Shown here one piece after another: positions 7,972 through 16,742 of a stretch of DNA of 58,300 nucleotides (within the stretch, counting starts at the first letter, position 1; every line of letters starts with the position of its first letter). The stretch is from contig JAKEFM010000107.1 of the NCBI GenBank assembly GCA_022616055.1, positions 1-58,300 of the forward strand. The letters run 5' to 3'. The translations under genes and the position numbers were made by a program. The DNA comes from Planctomycetota bacterium. GTDB lineage: Bacteria; Planctomycetota; UBA1135; JAKEFM01. The notes under the pieces are model-generated. The model was not told the DNA's origin. It was given only the letters and a program-made list of their open reading frames with translations, and ran no database searches.

Positions 7972-9884
7972 ACGGCGCGGACGTCGCGCTCGTCTTCCGC
8001 CGCGAGGCGCTCGAGATCCTCCGGGATCGCCGGACCCTCCTCGCCGGGGTGCTCCTCCCGGTCCTCCTCTACCCGCTCCTCTTCTTCGGGACGGAGCGCG
8101 TCCGGAGGGCGGCGAAGCGCTCCCTCGAGGGGAGGGAGGTCGCGATCGCCTTCTCTCCCGGCGCGGAGGAGGCGAGGGCCGCGATCGAGCCGAGGCTCGA
8201 GGGGCGCGTTTGCCGGCTCGTCTCCGGCTCCTTCGACGACGCGGACGTCTCGGAGGGGGGCGTGCACGCGATCGTCGAGGTCCGCCCGGACCCCCGGACC
8301 GTCGTCGTGCGCTTCCGGAGCAACGTCGAGCTGTCCGCCGAGGCGGCGTCGCGCGTCTCGGGGGCCGTGGAGGAATGGAGGGAGGAGGAGCGGCTCTCGC
8401 GACTCGCCGGCGCCGGCCTCGTCCCCGATCCGGGAGCGCCCTTCGGCTTCGTCTCCCTCGACGCGGCCCCCCCCGAGCGCGCGGGCGGCGCCCTCCTCGG
8501 CCGCCTCCTCCCCCTCGTCCTGATCACCGTCGTCATCTCGGCGGGCTCCTTCGCCGCCCTCGACGCCTTCGCGGGGGAGCGCGAGCGGGGAACCCTCGAG
8601 ACCCTCCTCGTCCACCCGGTCTCCTCCGTCGACCTCGCGACGGGGAAGTACCTCGCGATCCTCGCCACCGCCCTCGGCTCCTCCCTCCTGAACCTCGCGA
8701 GTCTCTCGGCGACCCTCCTCCTCGCCGGGGGCCTCGGAGGGGAGCGGGCCGGGAACCTCCGCCTCGCGCCGGGCTCGATCGCCGGCGCCCTCCTTCTCCT
8801 CGTGCCGACCGCGGCGCTCCTCGCCGGACTCCTCGCCGAGGTCTCGGCCAGGGCGCGCTCCTTCCGCGAGGGGCAGAACTACATCCTGCCCCTCGTCCTC
8901 GCGAGCATGATCCCGGGGATCGCCGCCCTCCTCCCGGGCGTCGTCCTCGACCCGTTCCTCGCCCTCCTCCCGATCGCCGGGCCGGCCCTCGCCCTGCGCG
9001 AGGTCCTGAAGGGGAGCGCGGCGACCCTCCCCGTCGCCATCGCGGTCGCGAGCACGTTCGTCTACGCAGGCCTCCTCGTCCGTCGCGTCGGAGGCCTCCT
9101 CGACGCCGAGAGGATCCTGCGGGAGGAGGCGCCGGAACGGGCGACTCCCGGCGCGGGCCTCCACGCGCGCTCGACCCTCGTCGCGACGGGCGGGACCTTC
9201 CTCGTCGTCTTCGCCCTCGGCTTCCCCGCCCAGGCGCGCGACCCGATCGGGGGGCTCCTCGCCACGCTCTTCGGGATCGTCCTCCCCGCCGCCTTCCTGG
9301 TGGCGCGGGCTGCGCGGGTCCGTCCTGGGGAGGCGTTCGGCTTCCTCCCCTTCCGCCCCTCCCACCTCCTCGCGGGCGCCTCCCTCGTCCCGGCGGCGAG
9401 CCTCCTCTCCGCCTTCGTCCTCGCTTTCCAGCAGTCCTTCCTCCCGGTGCCGGAGGCCCTCGCGAAGGAGATGGCCGAGAAGCTCCAGATCGGGACCCTT
9501 CCGACTCTCGTCGCCTTCCTCCTCTACGCCGCCTCGCCGGGCGTCTGCGAGGAGATGCTCTTCCGCGGCGCGGTCCTCCGGGGGCTCCGGCGCGACCTCC
9601 CCCGCTTCCGGGCCGTCCTCCTCTCCTCGGTCCTCTTCGCCGCTTTCCACTTCAGCTTCTACCGCTTCTTCCCCCAGGCGGCGCTCGGCGTCCTCCTCGG
9701 ATTCCTCACCCTCCGGGCGGGCTCCCTCTGGCCCGCCATCGTCCTCCACGCCGGCCACAACGCCCTCGTGCTCTTCGCCGGGGACGAGGTCGCCATCCTC
9801 GCCTTCGATCCGCGGTTCCTCCTCGCGGCGGCCCTGGGAGCAGCGGCCGCCTTCTGGATCGTCCGTCGGCCCCGCCCCCGGTAG
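7968..9884 (+). CDS. ABC-2 permease fused to CPBP intramembrane metalloprotease
   Basis: A 638-residue fusion starting at GTG in a GTGA overlap. Residues 1 to about 395 are an ABC-2 permease resembling the 5975-7222 protein: N-terminal LLYPLLFFG segment, soluble domain, then helices with FAGERERGTLETLLVHPVS. The remaining 240 residues are a CPBP (Abi/CAAX-protease-like) domain with its three motifs: EEMLFRG, FAAFHFSFYR and HAGHN, which supply the Glu, His and Asn residues of the family active site. All motif residues are present, so the protease could be active. Why a transporter should carry a protease is unknown. Confidence 0.88.
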   Translation: MNGADVALVFRREALEILRDRRTLLAGVLLPVLLYPLLFFGTERVRRAAKRSLEGREVAIAFSPGAEEARAAIEPRLEGRVCRLVSGSFDDADVSEGGVHAIVEVRPDPRTVVVRFRSNVELSAEAASRVSGAVEEWREEERLSRLAGAGLVPDPGAPFGFVSLDAAPPERAGGALLGRLLPLVLITVVISAGSFAALDAFAGERERGTLETLLVHPVSSVDLATGKYLAILATALGSSLLNLASLSATLLLAGGLGGERAGNLRLAPGSIAGALLLLVPTAALLAGLLAEVSARARSFREGQNYILPLVLASMIPGIAALLPGVVLDPFLALLPIAGPALALREVLKGSAATLPVAIAVASTFVYAGLLVRRVGGLLDAERILREEAPERATPGAGLHARSTLVATGGTFLVVFALGFPAQARDPIGGLLATLFGIVLPAAFLVARAARVRPGEAFGFLPFRPSHLLAGASLVPAASLLSAFVLAFQQSFLPVPEALAKEMAEKLQIGTLPTLVAFLLYAASPGVCEEMLFRGAVLRGLRRDLPRFRAVLLSSVLFAAFHFSFYRFFPQAALGVLLGFLTLRAGSLWPAIVLHAGHNALVLFAGDEVAILAFDPRFLLAAALGAAAAFWIVRRPRPR

Positions 9885-9916
9885 CAATCTTCGCGATCCG
9901 GGGGGAGGATCCGGGC
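9885..9916 (+). promoter_or_regulatory. Leader with inverted repeat over the ribosome binding site (copy 1)
   Basis: These 32 bases lie between the stop of the fused permease gene and the ATG at 9917. They match 29 of 32 bases of the leader at 11280-11311. GATCC (9895-9899) can pair with GGATC (9907-9911), placing the purine-rich GGGGGGAGGA ribosome binding site in the loop and 3' arm. This is seen in the sequence; regulation by it is inference. Confidence 0.45.
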
Positions 9917-11248
9917 ATGGCGCTCCCCGCCTTCGCCTGCCTCCTCCTCCAGACGACCTGGGTCGTCGACGACGACGGCGGTCCGGGGGTCAACTTCACC
10001 GACCTCCCCCCCGCGATCGCCGCGGCCGCAGACGGGGACGTCCTCCTCGTCCAGCCGGGCACCTATTCCCACTTCACGCTCTCCGGGAAGGGGCTGAGGA
10101 TCCTCGGGTCCGGGACGACCGCACCTAGCCAGGCCTTCGTCTCCAACGACGATCCCGCGACGGGGATCGAGCGAACGACGGTGAGCGCCGTCCCGATCGG
10201 TTCGGCCGTCCACATCGAGGCGATGCGGTTCACCAACAACGGTCCCAACCCGTCCTCGTCGTGGTGTATCGAGATCCTCGGGGCGGGCACGCGCGCGACC
10301 CTGGCCGACCTCCTCGTCGAGGGCCCGCCCGAGGGGCCGGCCCTCCTCGTCGACGCGGCGCAGGCGCGGGTCGTCCGCTGCACGATCTCGGCAGGGGCCG
10401 GGGTCGGACTCGTGGGCGGCGTGGGCCTGGATGCCAGGAACGGCGCGGAGGTCCACGTGGCCGGCTCCACCCTGCTCGGCGGCAACGTGGTGAATTTCCC
10501 GATCTGCTTCGGCGTGCCGGGGGGGGCCGGAGCGCGTGTCTGGTTGGGGGGTCAGGCCTCCTTCGGCGACACGGACGTCCTGGGTGGGAACTCGTGCTGC
10601 ACGGCCGCGACCTGCGGTGCCGACGGAGCCGCCGGGATCCGAGCCGTGTCGGGGGCCTTCGTCCGGGTCTCCGGAGGTCCGCCCAGGCTCGTCCAGGGCG
10701 GCACGATGTTCGTGATCCCCAGTTCTTGCACCCCCTCCTTCCTCTTCGGTCCGGGCCCGGGGATCGAGACGATCCTCGGCGCGGTCGTCGTCGTGCACTC
10801 GACACCCGTGTCCGGGGGCTGCTCCATTCCCCCGACCCTCTGCGGGGCCTGTATGCCCGGGTTCCCGACGAGCGGGAGCGGGATCACGCTCAACGCGCCG
10901 CCGATGCCGGTCCTCGGCCTCGCGGGGAGCCTCACCCCGGGCGGCTCCGCGACCCTCTCCGTGTCGCAGGGACCGCCGAACGGCCCCTTCGTGATCGCCG
11001 TCTCGACCGGCGCCGACTTCGTCCCCCTCGGACCTCCCTTCCTCGGGGAGTTCCTCCTCGACCCGCTCGCCTGGTTCCCGTTCGCGACGGGTGTGCTTGC
11101 GGGCGCCGGGTCCTCCGTGACGATCCCCCTCGCGGGCATCCCTCCCGCTCTCCTGAACGTTCCCTTCCACTTCCAGGCCGCGACCCTCGAGGGGGGGAGC
11201 ATGACCTGGCTGATGTCGAACGCCACGGTCGGGACGATCCGGGCGTAG
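9917..11248 (+). CDS. secreted right-handed beta-helix protein (tandem paralogue 1)
   Basis: A 443-residue protein. The short hydrophobic N-terminus (MALPAFACLLLQ) is probably a signal sequence. The phrase DLPPAIAAAADGDVLLVQPG is the IQxAIdaAxxGDxVxVxPGtY-type opening of pectate-lyase-like beta-helix proteins. The middle is Gly/Val/Ala-rich with parallel-helix-like periodicity and several Cys pairs. The last 90 residues (starting LGLAGSLTPGG) form a separate beta domain ending in MSNATVGTIRA, shared with the next two genes. No catalytic residues of a lyase were recognised. Function unknown; probably cell surface or extracellular. The start was chosen because the paralogous leader and ribosome binding site end at this ATG. 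Confidence 0.82.
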   Translation: MALPAFACLLLQTTWVVDDDGGPGVNFTDLPPAIAAAADGDVLLVQPGTYSHFTLSGKGLRILGSGTTAPSQAFVSNDDPATGIERTTVSAVPIGSAVHIEAMRFTNNGPNPSSSWCIEILGAGTRATLADLLVEGPPEGPALLVDAAQARVVRCTISAGAGVGLVGGVGLDARNGAEVHVAGSTLLGGNVVNFPICFGVPGGAGARVWLGGQASFGDTDVLGGNSCCTAATCGADGAAGIRAVSGAFVRVSGGPPRLVQGGTMFVIPSSCTPSFLFGPGPGIETILGAVVVVHSTPVSGGCSIPPTLCGACMPGFPTSGSGITLNAPPMPVLGLAGSLTPGGSATLSVSQGPPNGPFVIAVSTGADFVPLGPPFLGEFLLDPLAWFPFATGVLAGAGSSVTIPLAGIPPALLNVPFHFQAATLEGGSMTWLMSNATVGTIRA

Positions 11249-11279
11249 CCTCCTCCGTCCGGGGCGTTTCCTCCGGTGG

Positions 11280-11311
11280 CAATCCTCACGATCCGGGGGG
11301 AGGATCCCGGC
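11280..11311 (+). promoter_or_regulatory. Leader with inverted repeat over the ribosome binding site (copy 2)
   Basis: This is the second copy of the 32-base leader, immediately before the ATG at 11312, with three differences from copy 1 at 9885-9916. The GATCC/GGATC arms and the GGGGGGAGGA core between them are unchanged. The upstream in-frame ATG at 11276 would start translation inside this leader and was rejected for that reason. Confidence 0.45.
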
Positions 11312-12640
11312 ATGGCGCTCCCCACATTCGCCTGCCTCCTCCTCCAGACGACCTGGGTCGTCGACGACAACGGCGGGCCGGGGGTCGACTTCACCGACCT
11401 CCCCCCCGCGATCGCCGCGGCCGCCGACGGGGACGTCCTCCTCGTCCAGCCGGGCACCTACTCCCACTTCACTCTCACGGGGAAGGGGCTGAGGATCCTC
11501 GGCTCCGGCGCGTCCGGACCCAACACGGCCTTCGTCACCGACGCCAACCCGGGGTTGGGCATGGGGCGGACGACGGTGAACGCCGTCCCGACCGGCTCGG
11601 TCCTCCACCTGGAGGGGCTCCGGTTCCTCGGCTCGCCCGCAGCTCCCAGCCGCCTCCAGATCCTCGGCGCGAGCACCCGCGCGACCCTCGCCGACGTCGT
11701 CGTCATCGGGCCGCAGGAGGGTACGGGCCTCCTCGTCGAATCGTCGCAGGTCCGGATCGTCCGCTGCTCCATCACGGGCGGGGAGGGCCAGGGCTTCTCC
11801 TCCGCCGGTCCGGCCCTCGTCGTCAGGAACGGGGCGGAGGTCCACGCGGCCGGTTCCACGATCCAGGGCGGGGAGGGCACGGGGTTTCCCTTCTGCTCGG
11901 GCGGGTCGGGGGGGGACGGGGCCCGCGTCGAATCGGGGAGCCAGGTCTCCTTCGGCGACACGACTGTCCGGGGGGGGGACGCGGGCTGCTGCGACTTCCC
12001 GCTGGCCATCACGTGCGGAAACGCGGGCCATGGAATCTCCGTCGATTCGGCCTTCGTCCGGGTCTCCGGAGGCACCCCGACGGTCGTCCGGGGCGGCTCG
12101 CTCTCCGGGGACATCAGTTGCAACCTCCTCCCCTTCTCCGTTCCCGGAGCGGGGATCGCCACGAGCGGCGCCGCCCTCGTCGAGGTCCACTCGGCGCTCG
12201 TGCTCGGCGGCTGCTTCCTGTCCCCGAGCCTCTGCGGAACCTGCATCCCCGGACCCGCGACGAGCGGGGCCGGGATCACGCTCGGCGCGCCGCCGCTCCC
12301 GGTCCTCGACCTCACGGGAAGCCTCACCCCGAGCGGCTCGGCGACCATCTCGATCTCGCAGGGACCGATTAACTCCCCCTTCGTGATCGCCGTCGCGACC
12401 GTCCCCGACTTCGTCCCCCTCGGGCCTCCCTTCCTCGGGGAGTTCCTCCTCGACCCGCTCGCGTGGCTCCCGCTCGCGACGGGGGTGCTCGTGGGCGTCA
12501 ACTTCTCCATGACGATCCCCCTCGGAGGGATCCCCCCCGCGCTCCTGAACGTCCCCTTCCATTTCCAGGCCGCGACCCTCGATGCGGGGAGCGCGTCCTG
12601 GCGGATGTCGAACGCGACGGTCGGGACGATCCGTGCCTAG
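11312..12640 (+). CDS. secreted right-handed beta-helix protein (tandem paralogue 2)
   Basis: A 442-residue close paralogue of the protein at 9917-11248: the same MALPTFACLLLQ start, the same DLPPAIAAAADGDVLLVQPG opening, the same LRILGSG segment, and the same C-terminal domain (PPFLGEFLLDPLAWLPLATG ... MSNATVGTIRA). The middle third, forming the helix turns, is the most diverged part. Likely arose by tandem duplication including the 5' leader. Function unknown; presumably exported. Confidence 0.82.
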   Translation: MALPTFACLLLQTTWVVDDNGGPGVDFTDLPPAIAAAADGDVLLVQPGTYSHFTLTGKGLRILGSGASGPNTAFVTDANPGLGMGRTTVNAVPTGSVLHLEGLRFLGSPAAPSRLQILGASTRATLADVVVIGPQEGTGLLVESSQVRIVRCSITGGEGQGFSSAGPALVVRNGAEVHAAGSTIQGGEGTGFPFCSGGSGGDGARVESGSQVSFGDTTVRGGDAGCCDFPLAITCGNAGHGISVDSAFVRVSGGTPTVVRGGSLSGDISCNLLPFSVPGAGIATSGAALVEVHSALVLGGCFLSPSLCGTCIPGPATSGAGITLGAPPLPVLDLTGSLTPSGSATISISQGPINSPFVIAVATVPDFVPLGPPFLGEFLLDPLAWLPLATGVLVGVNFSMTIPLGGIPPALLNVPFHFQAATLDAGSASWRMSNATVGTIRA

Positions 12641-12677
12641 CCCCCGCCCGGGGAACCCCCGGCGGTGGCCAGGCGCC

Positions 12678-12696
12678 TAATCCTGCGTCAGGATTA
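12678..12696 (+). promoter_or_regulatory. Perfect hairpin over the ribosome binding site of paralogue 3
   Basis: TAATCCTG (12678-12685) and CAGGATTA (12689-12696) are exact inverted repeats around the 3-nt loop CGT, ending 4 nt before the ATG at 12701. The AGGA ribosome binding site (12690-12693) is inside the 3' arm. Its base sequence differs from the leaders of paralogues 1 and 2, yet it also forms an inverted repeat at the same place. A role in limiting translation is inferred. Confidence 0.45.
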
Positions 12697-12700
12697 CGGC

Positions 12701-14068
12701 ATGGCGCTCGCCAGTTTCGCCCTCCTCCTCCAGACGACCTGGGTCGTCGACTCAAACGGGGGCCCGGGGGTCAACTTCACCGATATCCCCCCCGCGATCG
12801 CGGCGGCTGCGAACGGGGACATCCTCCTCGTCCAAACGGGGACCTATTCCCACTTCACCCTCACGGGGAAGGGGCTCCGGATCCTCGGGTCCGGGGCGAC
12901 CGGGGCCACCCCCGTCTTCGTCATGAATCCCGGTACCAACGGCGCCCTGACCACGGTGGACGCCGTCCCCCCTGGCTCGGTCGCCCATCTCTCGGGGCTG
13001 CGTTTTCTCGGCCCCCTGGGTGGTCCGCCGGGAGGGGCTTCCCGCCTCGAGGTCCTCGGCGCCTCGACCCGCGCGACCCTCGCCGACCTCCTTGTCTTCG
13101 CCCCCGACGCGGCCACCGCCGCCCCCGGCGGCGCCGGCGTTCTCGTCGACGCGGCGCAGGTCCGGATCGTCCGCTGCAACCTCCAGGGGGGGACCGGCGG
13201 CGACGGCTCGCCGCTCGGTGGCACGCCGGGCGGGCCGGGTCTCCTCGTGAGGAACGCGGCGGAGGTTCACGCAGCCAGCTCTTCCCTCGCGGGAGGAGCC
13301 GGGGTCGGGGGCGTCTGTTTCGGGGGACCGGGCGGGACGGGCGGGGCAGGCGCGCGCATCGAGTCGGGGAGCCTGGCCTTCCTCGGCGACACGCTCGCCT
13401 CGGGGTCTTCGCCGGGCTGCTGCCTGTTCACGGGCTGCGGGAACGGAGGCGCCGGGATCTCGGCCGACGCGTCCTTCGTCCGCGTCTCCGGCGACTCGAC
13501 CTCGATCGCGCGCGGCGGCTCGCTCCTGGGCGCGGCCTTCTGCACGCCGCCGGTCGGCTCCGTCCCCGGCGCGGGGATCGAGACGAGCGGCGGCGCGATC
13601 GTCGAGGTCCACTCGACGCCCGTGCTGGGCGGCTGCACGCTCCCGCCGGCGGCCTGCGGCGGGAACTGCGCGCCCGGGCCCGCGACGATCGGAAGCGGGA
13701 TCAACCTTACGGCGCCCGCTCTTCCCGTCCTGCGGCTGACCGGCAGCCTCACCTCGACCGGCTCGGTGACGATCTCGATCACGGGAGGATCGCCGAGCTC
13801 CGTCTTCGTGCTCGCCCTGTCGACCGTTCCCGACTTCGTCGCGATCGGGCCTCCCCTCCTCGGGGAGTTCCTCCTCGACCCGGCCACATGGATCCCGTTC
13901 GTGTCGGGGTCCCTCACGACCGCCGGCGCGTTCTCGGTGACCTTCCCCCTCACGGGGATCTCCCCCGCGCTCCTGAACCTCCCCTTCCACATGCAGGTCG
14001 GGGCGCTCGAGTCGGGAGGCTCGACCTGGCGGATGTCGAACGCGACGGTCGGGACGATCCGGGTGTAG
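12701..14068 (+). CDS. secreted right-handed beta-helix protein (tandem paralogue 3)
   Basis: A 455-residue paralogue of the two preceding genes, more diverged. It begins MALASFALLLQTTWVVDSNG and contains DIPPAIAAAANGDILLVQTG, a Gly-rich middle with repeated LVRNAAEVHAASS-like turns, and the same C-terminal domain ending MSNATVGTIRV. The middle is slightly longer than in its sisters. The ATG at 12701 was preferred to 12665 because the ribosome binding site and the homology both begin there. No enzyme motif was recognised. Confidence 0.8.
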   Translation: MALASFALLLQTTWVVDSNGGPGVNFTDIPPAIAAAANGDILLVQTGTYSHFTLTGKGLRILGSGATGATPVFVMNPGTNGALTTVDAVPPGSVAHLSGLRFLGPLGGPPGGASRLEVLGASTRATLADLLVFAPDAATAAPGGAGVLVDAAQVRIVRCNLQGGTGGDGSPLGGTPGGPGLLVRNAAEVHAASSSLAGGAGVGGVCFGGPGGTGGAGARIESGSLAFLGDTLASGSSPGCCLFTGCGNGGAGISADASFVRVSGDSTSIARGGSLLGAAFCTPPVGSVPGAGIETSGGAIVEVHSTPVLGGCTLPPAACGGNCAPGPATIGSGINLTAPALPVLRLTGSLTSTGSVTISITGGSPSSVFVLALSTVPDFVAIGPPLLGEFLLDPATWIPFVSGSLTTAGAFSVTFPLTGISPALLNLPFHMQVGALESGGSTWRMSNATVGTIRV

Positions 14069-14157
14069 GACCACGGCACCTACCCGCGTGGGGGCCCGGC
14101 TTGACGGGTCGGGCGGCCCCGTCGAGCATGGCCTCGCAGGTCGCCACGGAGGTTCCA

Positions 14158-16731
14158 ATGACCGCGATTCGCGCTCTGGCGCTTCTCCTCGGAGCGGTCG
14201 GTCCGGGGGCTCGCGCGGGATGGGGAGGAAAGGGCGGCGCCCTCGAGACCCCTCCGCCCCGCAGTCCCCTGGCCTTCGTCGAGAACCAGGGTCAGTGGGA
14301 CACGACGGCGCGGTTCGTCGCGCGCTCCCGGGAGGGGATCGCGAGACTCGAGCGGAACGCGATCCTCCTCCAGCGCGAAACCATCGACCTGGAGGGGGGA
14401 AGCCTTCGAGGAGTCCTCCTGCGCCTCGTGTTCGAGGGGGCCGCGCCCGAGCCGAGCCAGGAGGGCCTGGGGAGGCGGCCGGAGTCCGCGAGCTTCTTCC
14501 TCGGGAACGACCCCGCGCGATGGCGGACCGGCGTGCCGGCCTTCGACTCCGTCCTCTATCGCAGCCTCTACCCCGGCGTGGACCTCCGCGTCGGCGAACG
14601 GGAAGGAAGGCTCGCCTACGACCTCCTCCTAAGTCCGGGCGCAGACGCGAGGCGGGTGACCGTCCGTTGCGAGGGGACACTCGGCCTCCGCGTCGAATCC
14701 GACGGATCCCTCCGGATGGAGACGGCTCTCGGCCCCGTTCGCCAGACCCGTCCCCTCGCCTGGCAGGAGGATGCCGCGGGCGGAAGGAAAGCGGTCCGAG
14801 CGACGTTTCGACTCGAAGAGGGAAACCGCTTCGGCTTCGACCTCGCGAACCTGGACCCCCGGCTCCCCCTCGTGATCGACCCGGGGATCGAATGGTCGAC
14901 CCTCCTCGGAGGGGCGGGCCCCTTCGAGCAGGCCCAGGCTGTCGCGGTGGACGCGTCGGGAGCGGTCACGGTGGCCGGTTTCACGTCGTCCCCCAACTTC
15001 CCAACGAGCCCCGGCGCGTACGACGCGACCTACAACGGAGGCGCGACCCAGTTCGGCGACGCCTTCGTCACTCGGCTGAACGCTTCCGGGACCGGGCTCG
15101 TCTTCTCGACCTTCCTCGGCGGCAGTGGCGACGAGGAGGCGACCGACCTCGCACTCGATCCCTCCGGGGGGGTCGTCGTGGTCGGGCGAACCGCCTCCAT
15201 CAACTTCCCTTCGACGCCCGGCTCCTATGATCCGAACTTCAGCGGCGGGGGATGCGCCCCGCTCTCCACCAACGTTTTCACCTGCGGGGACGTGTTCGTC
15301 GCCCGACTCGACGCGACCGGGACGGCGCTCCTCTATTCGACGTTCCTCGGAGGAAGCGCAGGCGAGTTGGCGCCCGAGTGCGACCTGGACGCGGGAGGGA
15401 ACGTGGCCGTCGCGGGGGCGACGGCGTCCCTCGACTTCCCCGTGACCCCCGGCGTCGTCGACCCGGTCTCGAACGGCTACGAGGCCTTCGTCTCCCGACT
15501 GAATGCGGCGGGCAGCGCCCTCGTCTACTCGACCTTCCTCGGAGGGTCCGGCGTCGAGGACGCCTGGGCCCTCGCGGTCGACGGAGCCGGTCAGGCCACG
15601 GTGGGCGGGCGGACGAACTCGCCCGACTTCCCGGTCACCCCCGCCTCCTATGTCCCCATCTACGTGGGAGGCATCGACGGGTTCGTCTCGCGACTCGACC
15701 CGACGGGCACGACCCTCGTCTACTCGACGTATCTCGGGGGTGCCGGGAACGACTTCGTTTTCTCGATCGCCCTCGACGCGTTCGGGGGAGCGGCCGTCGC
15801 GGGGAGCACGTTCTCGGCGAACTTCCCCACGACGCCCGGAGCTTTCGATCCGACCTTCAACGGCGGCCTGTGCAACACCGTGGACTGTGGCGGAGACGGC
15901 TTCCTCGCCCGCCTCGATCCGACGGGGAGCGGCCTCGTCGATTCGACCTACCTCGGGAGCCCCACCATCGACCGTGCTTGGGAGGTGGCCGTCGATCCGG
16001 GGGGCTACGCGGTCGTCGTCGGACAAGCGGGGCCGGGGTTTCCGACGACACCGGGAGCGAGCGACACGGTCCATGGCGGCGGGTTCTCGCCGGTCGGCGA
16101 CGACGCGTATGTCCTGCGCCTGTCGCCAGTGGGAGGACTGGTCTACTCCACCTTCGTCGGAGGGACCGGGGCCGAGAGCAGCTACTCGGTGGCGCTCCCC
16201 TCCACCGGGGGCGCCGTCCTCGTCGGCTCCACGCACGGCGTCGTGACGAGCAACTTCCCGACGACGCCGGGGGCCTACGACACGGTCTACACCCCCTACG
16301 GGGAAGCCTTCGTGACCCGTCACGACCTCCTCCCGACCGGCGCGTCGCGCTACGGCGCATCGACCCCGGGCTGTGGCGGGACGGTCGTGATCAGCGTGAA
16401 CTCCCTGCCGCAGGTGGGGAACCTCGCCTTCGAGATCACCTGCGTCGGCGGGCCGGCGAACGCGACGGGGTCGCTCGGGTTCAGCTCGGCCGGACTCGGC
16501 ACGCCCCTCCTCCTCGGCGGGTTCTCCCTGTGGATCGATCCCTCCGCACCGATGTTCTTCGGGGCCTCCGCGTCGTCGGGGCCTGCGGGAGAGACGGCCC
16601 TGTCGATTCCGATTCCCCCTGATCCGACGCTGGCCGCAGCTCAGGTCTTCGCCCAGTTCGCATGGCCCGATCCCTGCGCTCCGGGAGGAATCGCCGGGTC
16701 GAGCGGCCTCGCGGTGGTCGTGGTTCCCTAG
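14158..16731 (+). CDS. SBBP-repeat beta-propeller exoprotein
   Basis: An 857-residue protein with a weak N-terminal signal segment (IRALALLLGAVGPGARA). Residues about 35-250 form the N-terminal domain typical of SBBP proteins (FVENQGQWDTTARFVAR opening, IDPGIEWSTLLGG close). At least seven SBBP repeats of 50-65 residues follow, each with a core such as YSTFLGGSG, DAWALAVDGAGQATVGG and NFPTTPGAYD. The last 120 residues begin GASTPGCGG, a small Cys-containing domain common at the C-terminus of planctomycete exoproteins. The ATG at 14158 has GGAGG 7 bases upstream; an in-frame ATG at 14128 lacks one. Probably secreted; ligand unknown. Confidence 0.88.
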   Translation: MTAIRALALLLGAVGPGARAGWGGKGGALETPPPRSPLAFVENQGQWDTTARFVARSREGIARLERNAILLQRETIDLEGGSLRGVLLRLVFEGAAPEPSQEGLGRRPESASFFLGNDPARWRTGVPAFDSVLYRSLYPGVDLRVGEREGRLAYDLLLSPGADARRVTVRCEGTLGLRVESDGSLRMETALGPVRQTRPLAWQEDAAGGRKAVRATFRLEEGNRFGFDLANLDPRLPLVIDPGIEWSTLLGGAGPFEQAQAVAVDASGAVTVAGFTSSPNFPTSPGAYDATYNGGATQFGDAFVTRLNASGTGLVFSTFLGGSGDEEATDLALDPSGGVVVVGRTASINFPSTPGSYDPNFSGGGCAPLSTNVFTCGDVFVARLDATGTALLYSTFLGGSAGELAPECDLDAGGNVAVAGATASLDFPVTPGVVDPVSNGYEAFVSRLNAAGSALVYSTFLGGSGVEDAWALAVDGAGQATVGGRTNSPDFPVTPASYVPIYVGGIDGFVSRLDPTGTTLVYSTYLGGAGNDFVFSIALDAFGGAAVAGSTFSANFPTTPGAFDPTFNGGLCNTVDCGGDGFLARLDPTGSGLVDSTYLGSPTIDRAWEVAVDPGGYAVVVGQAGPGFPTTPGASDTVHGGGFSPVGDDAYVLRLSPVGGLVYSTFVGGTGAESSYSVALPSTGGAVLVGSTHGVVTSNFPTTPGAYDTVYTPYGEAFVTRHDLLPTGASRYGASTPGCGGTVVISVNSLPQVGNLAFEITCVGGPANATGSLGFSSAGLGTPLLLGGFSLWIDPSAPMFFGASASSGPAGETALSIPIPPDPTLAAAQVFAQFAWPDPCAPGGIAGSSGLAVVVVP

Positions 16732-16742
16732 GAGGAGGAGGG

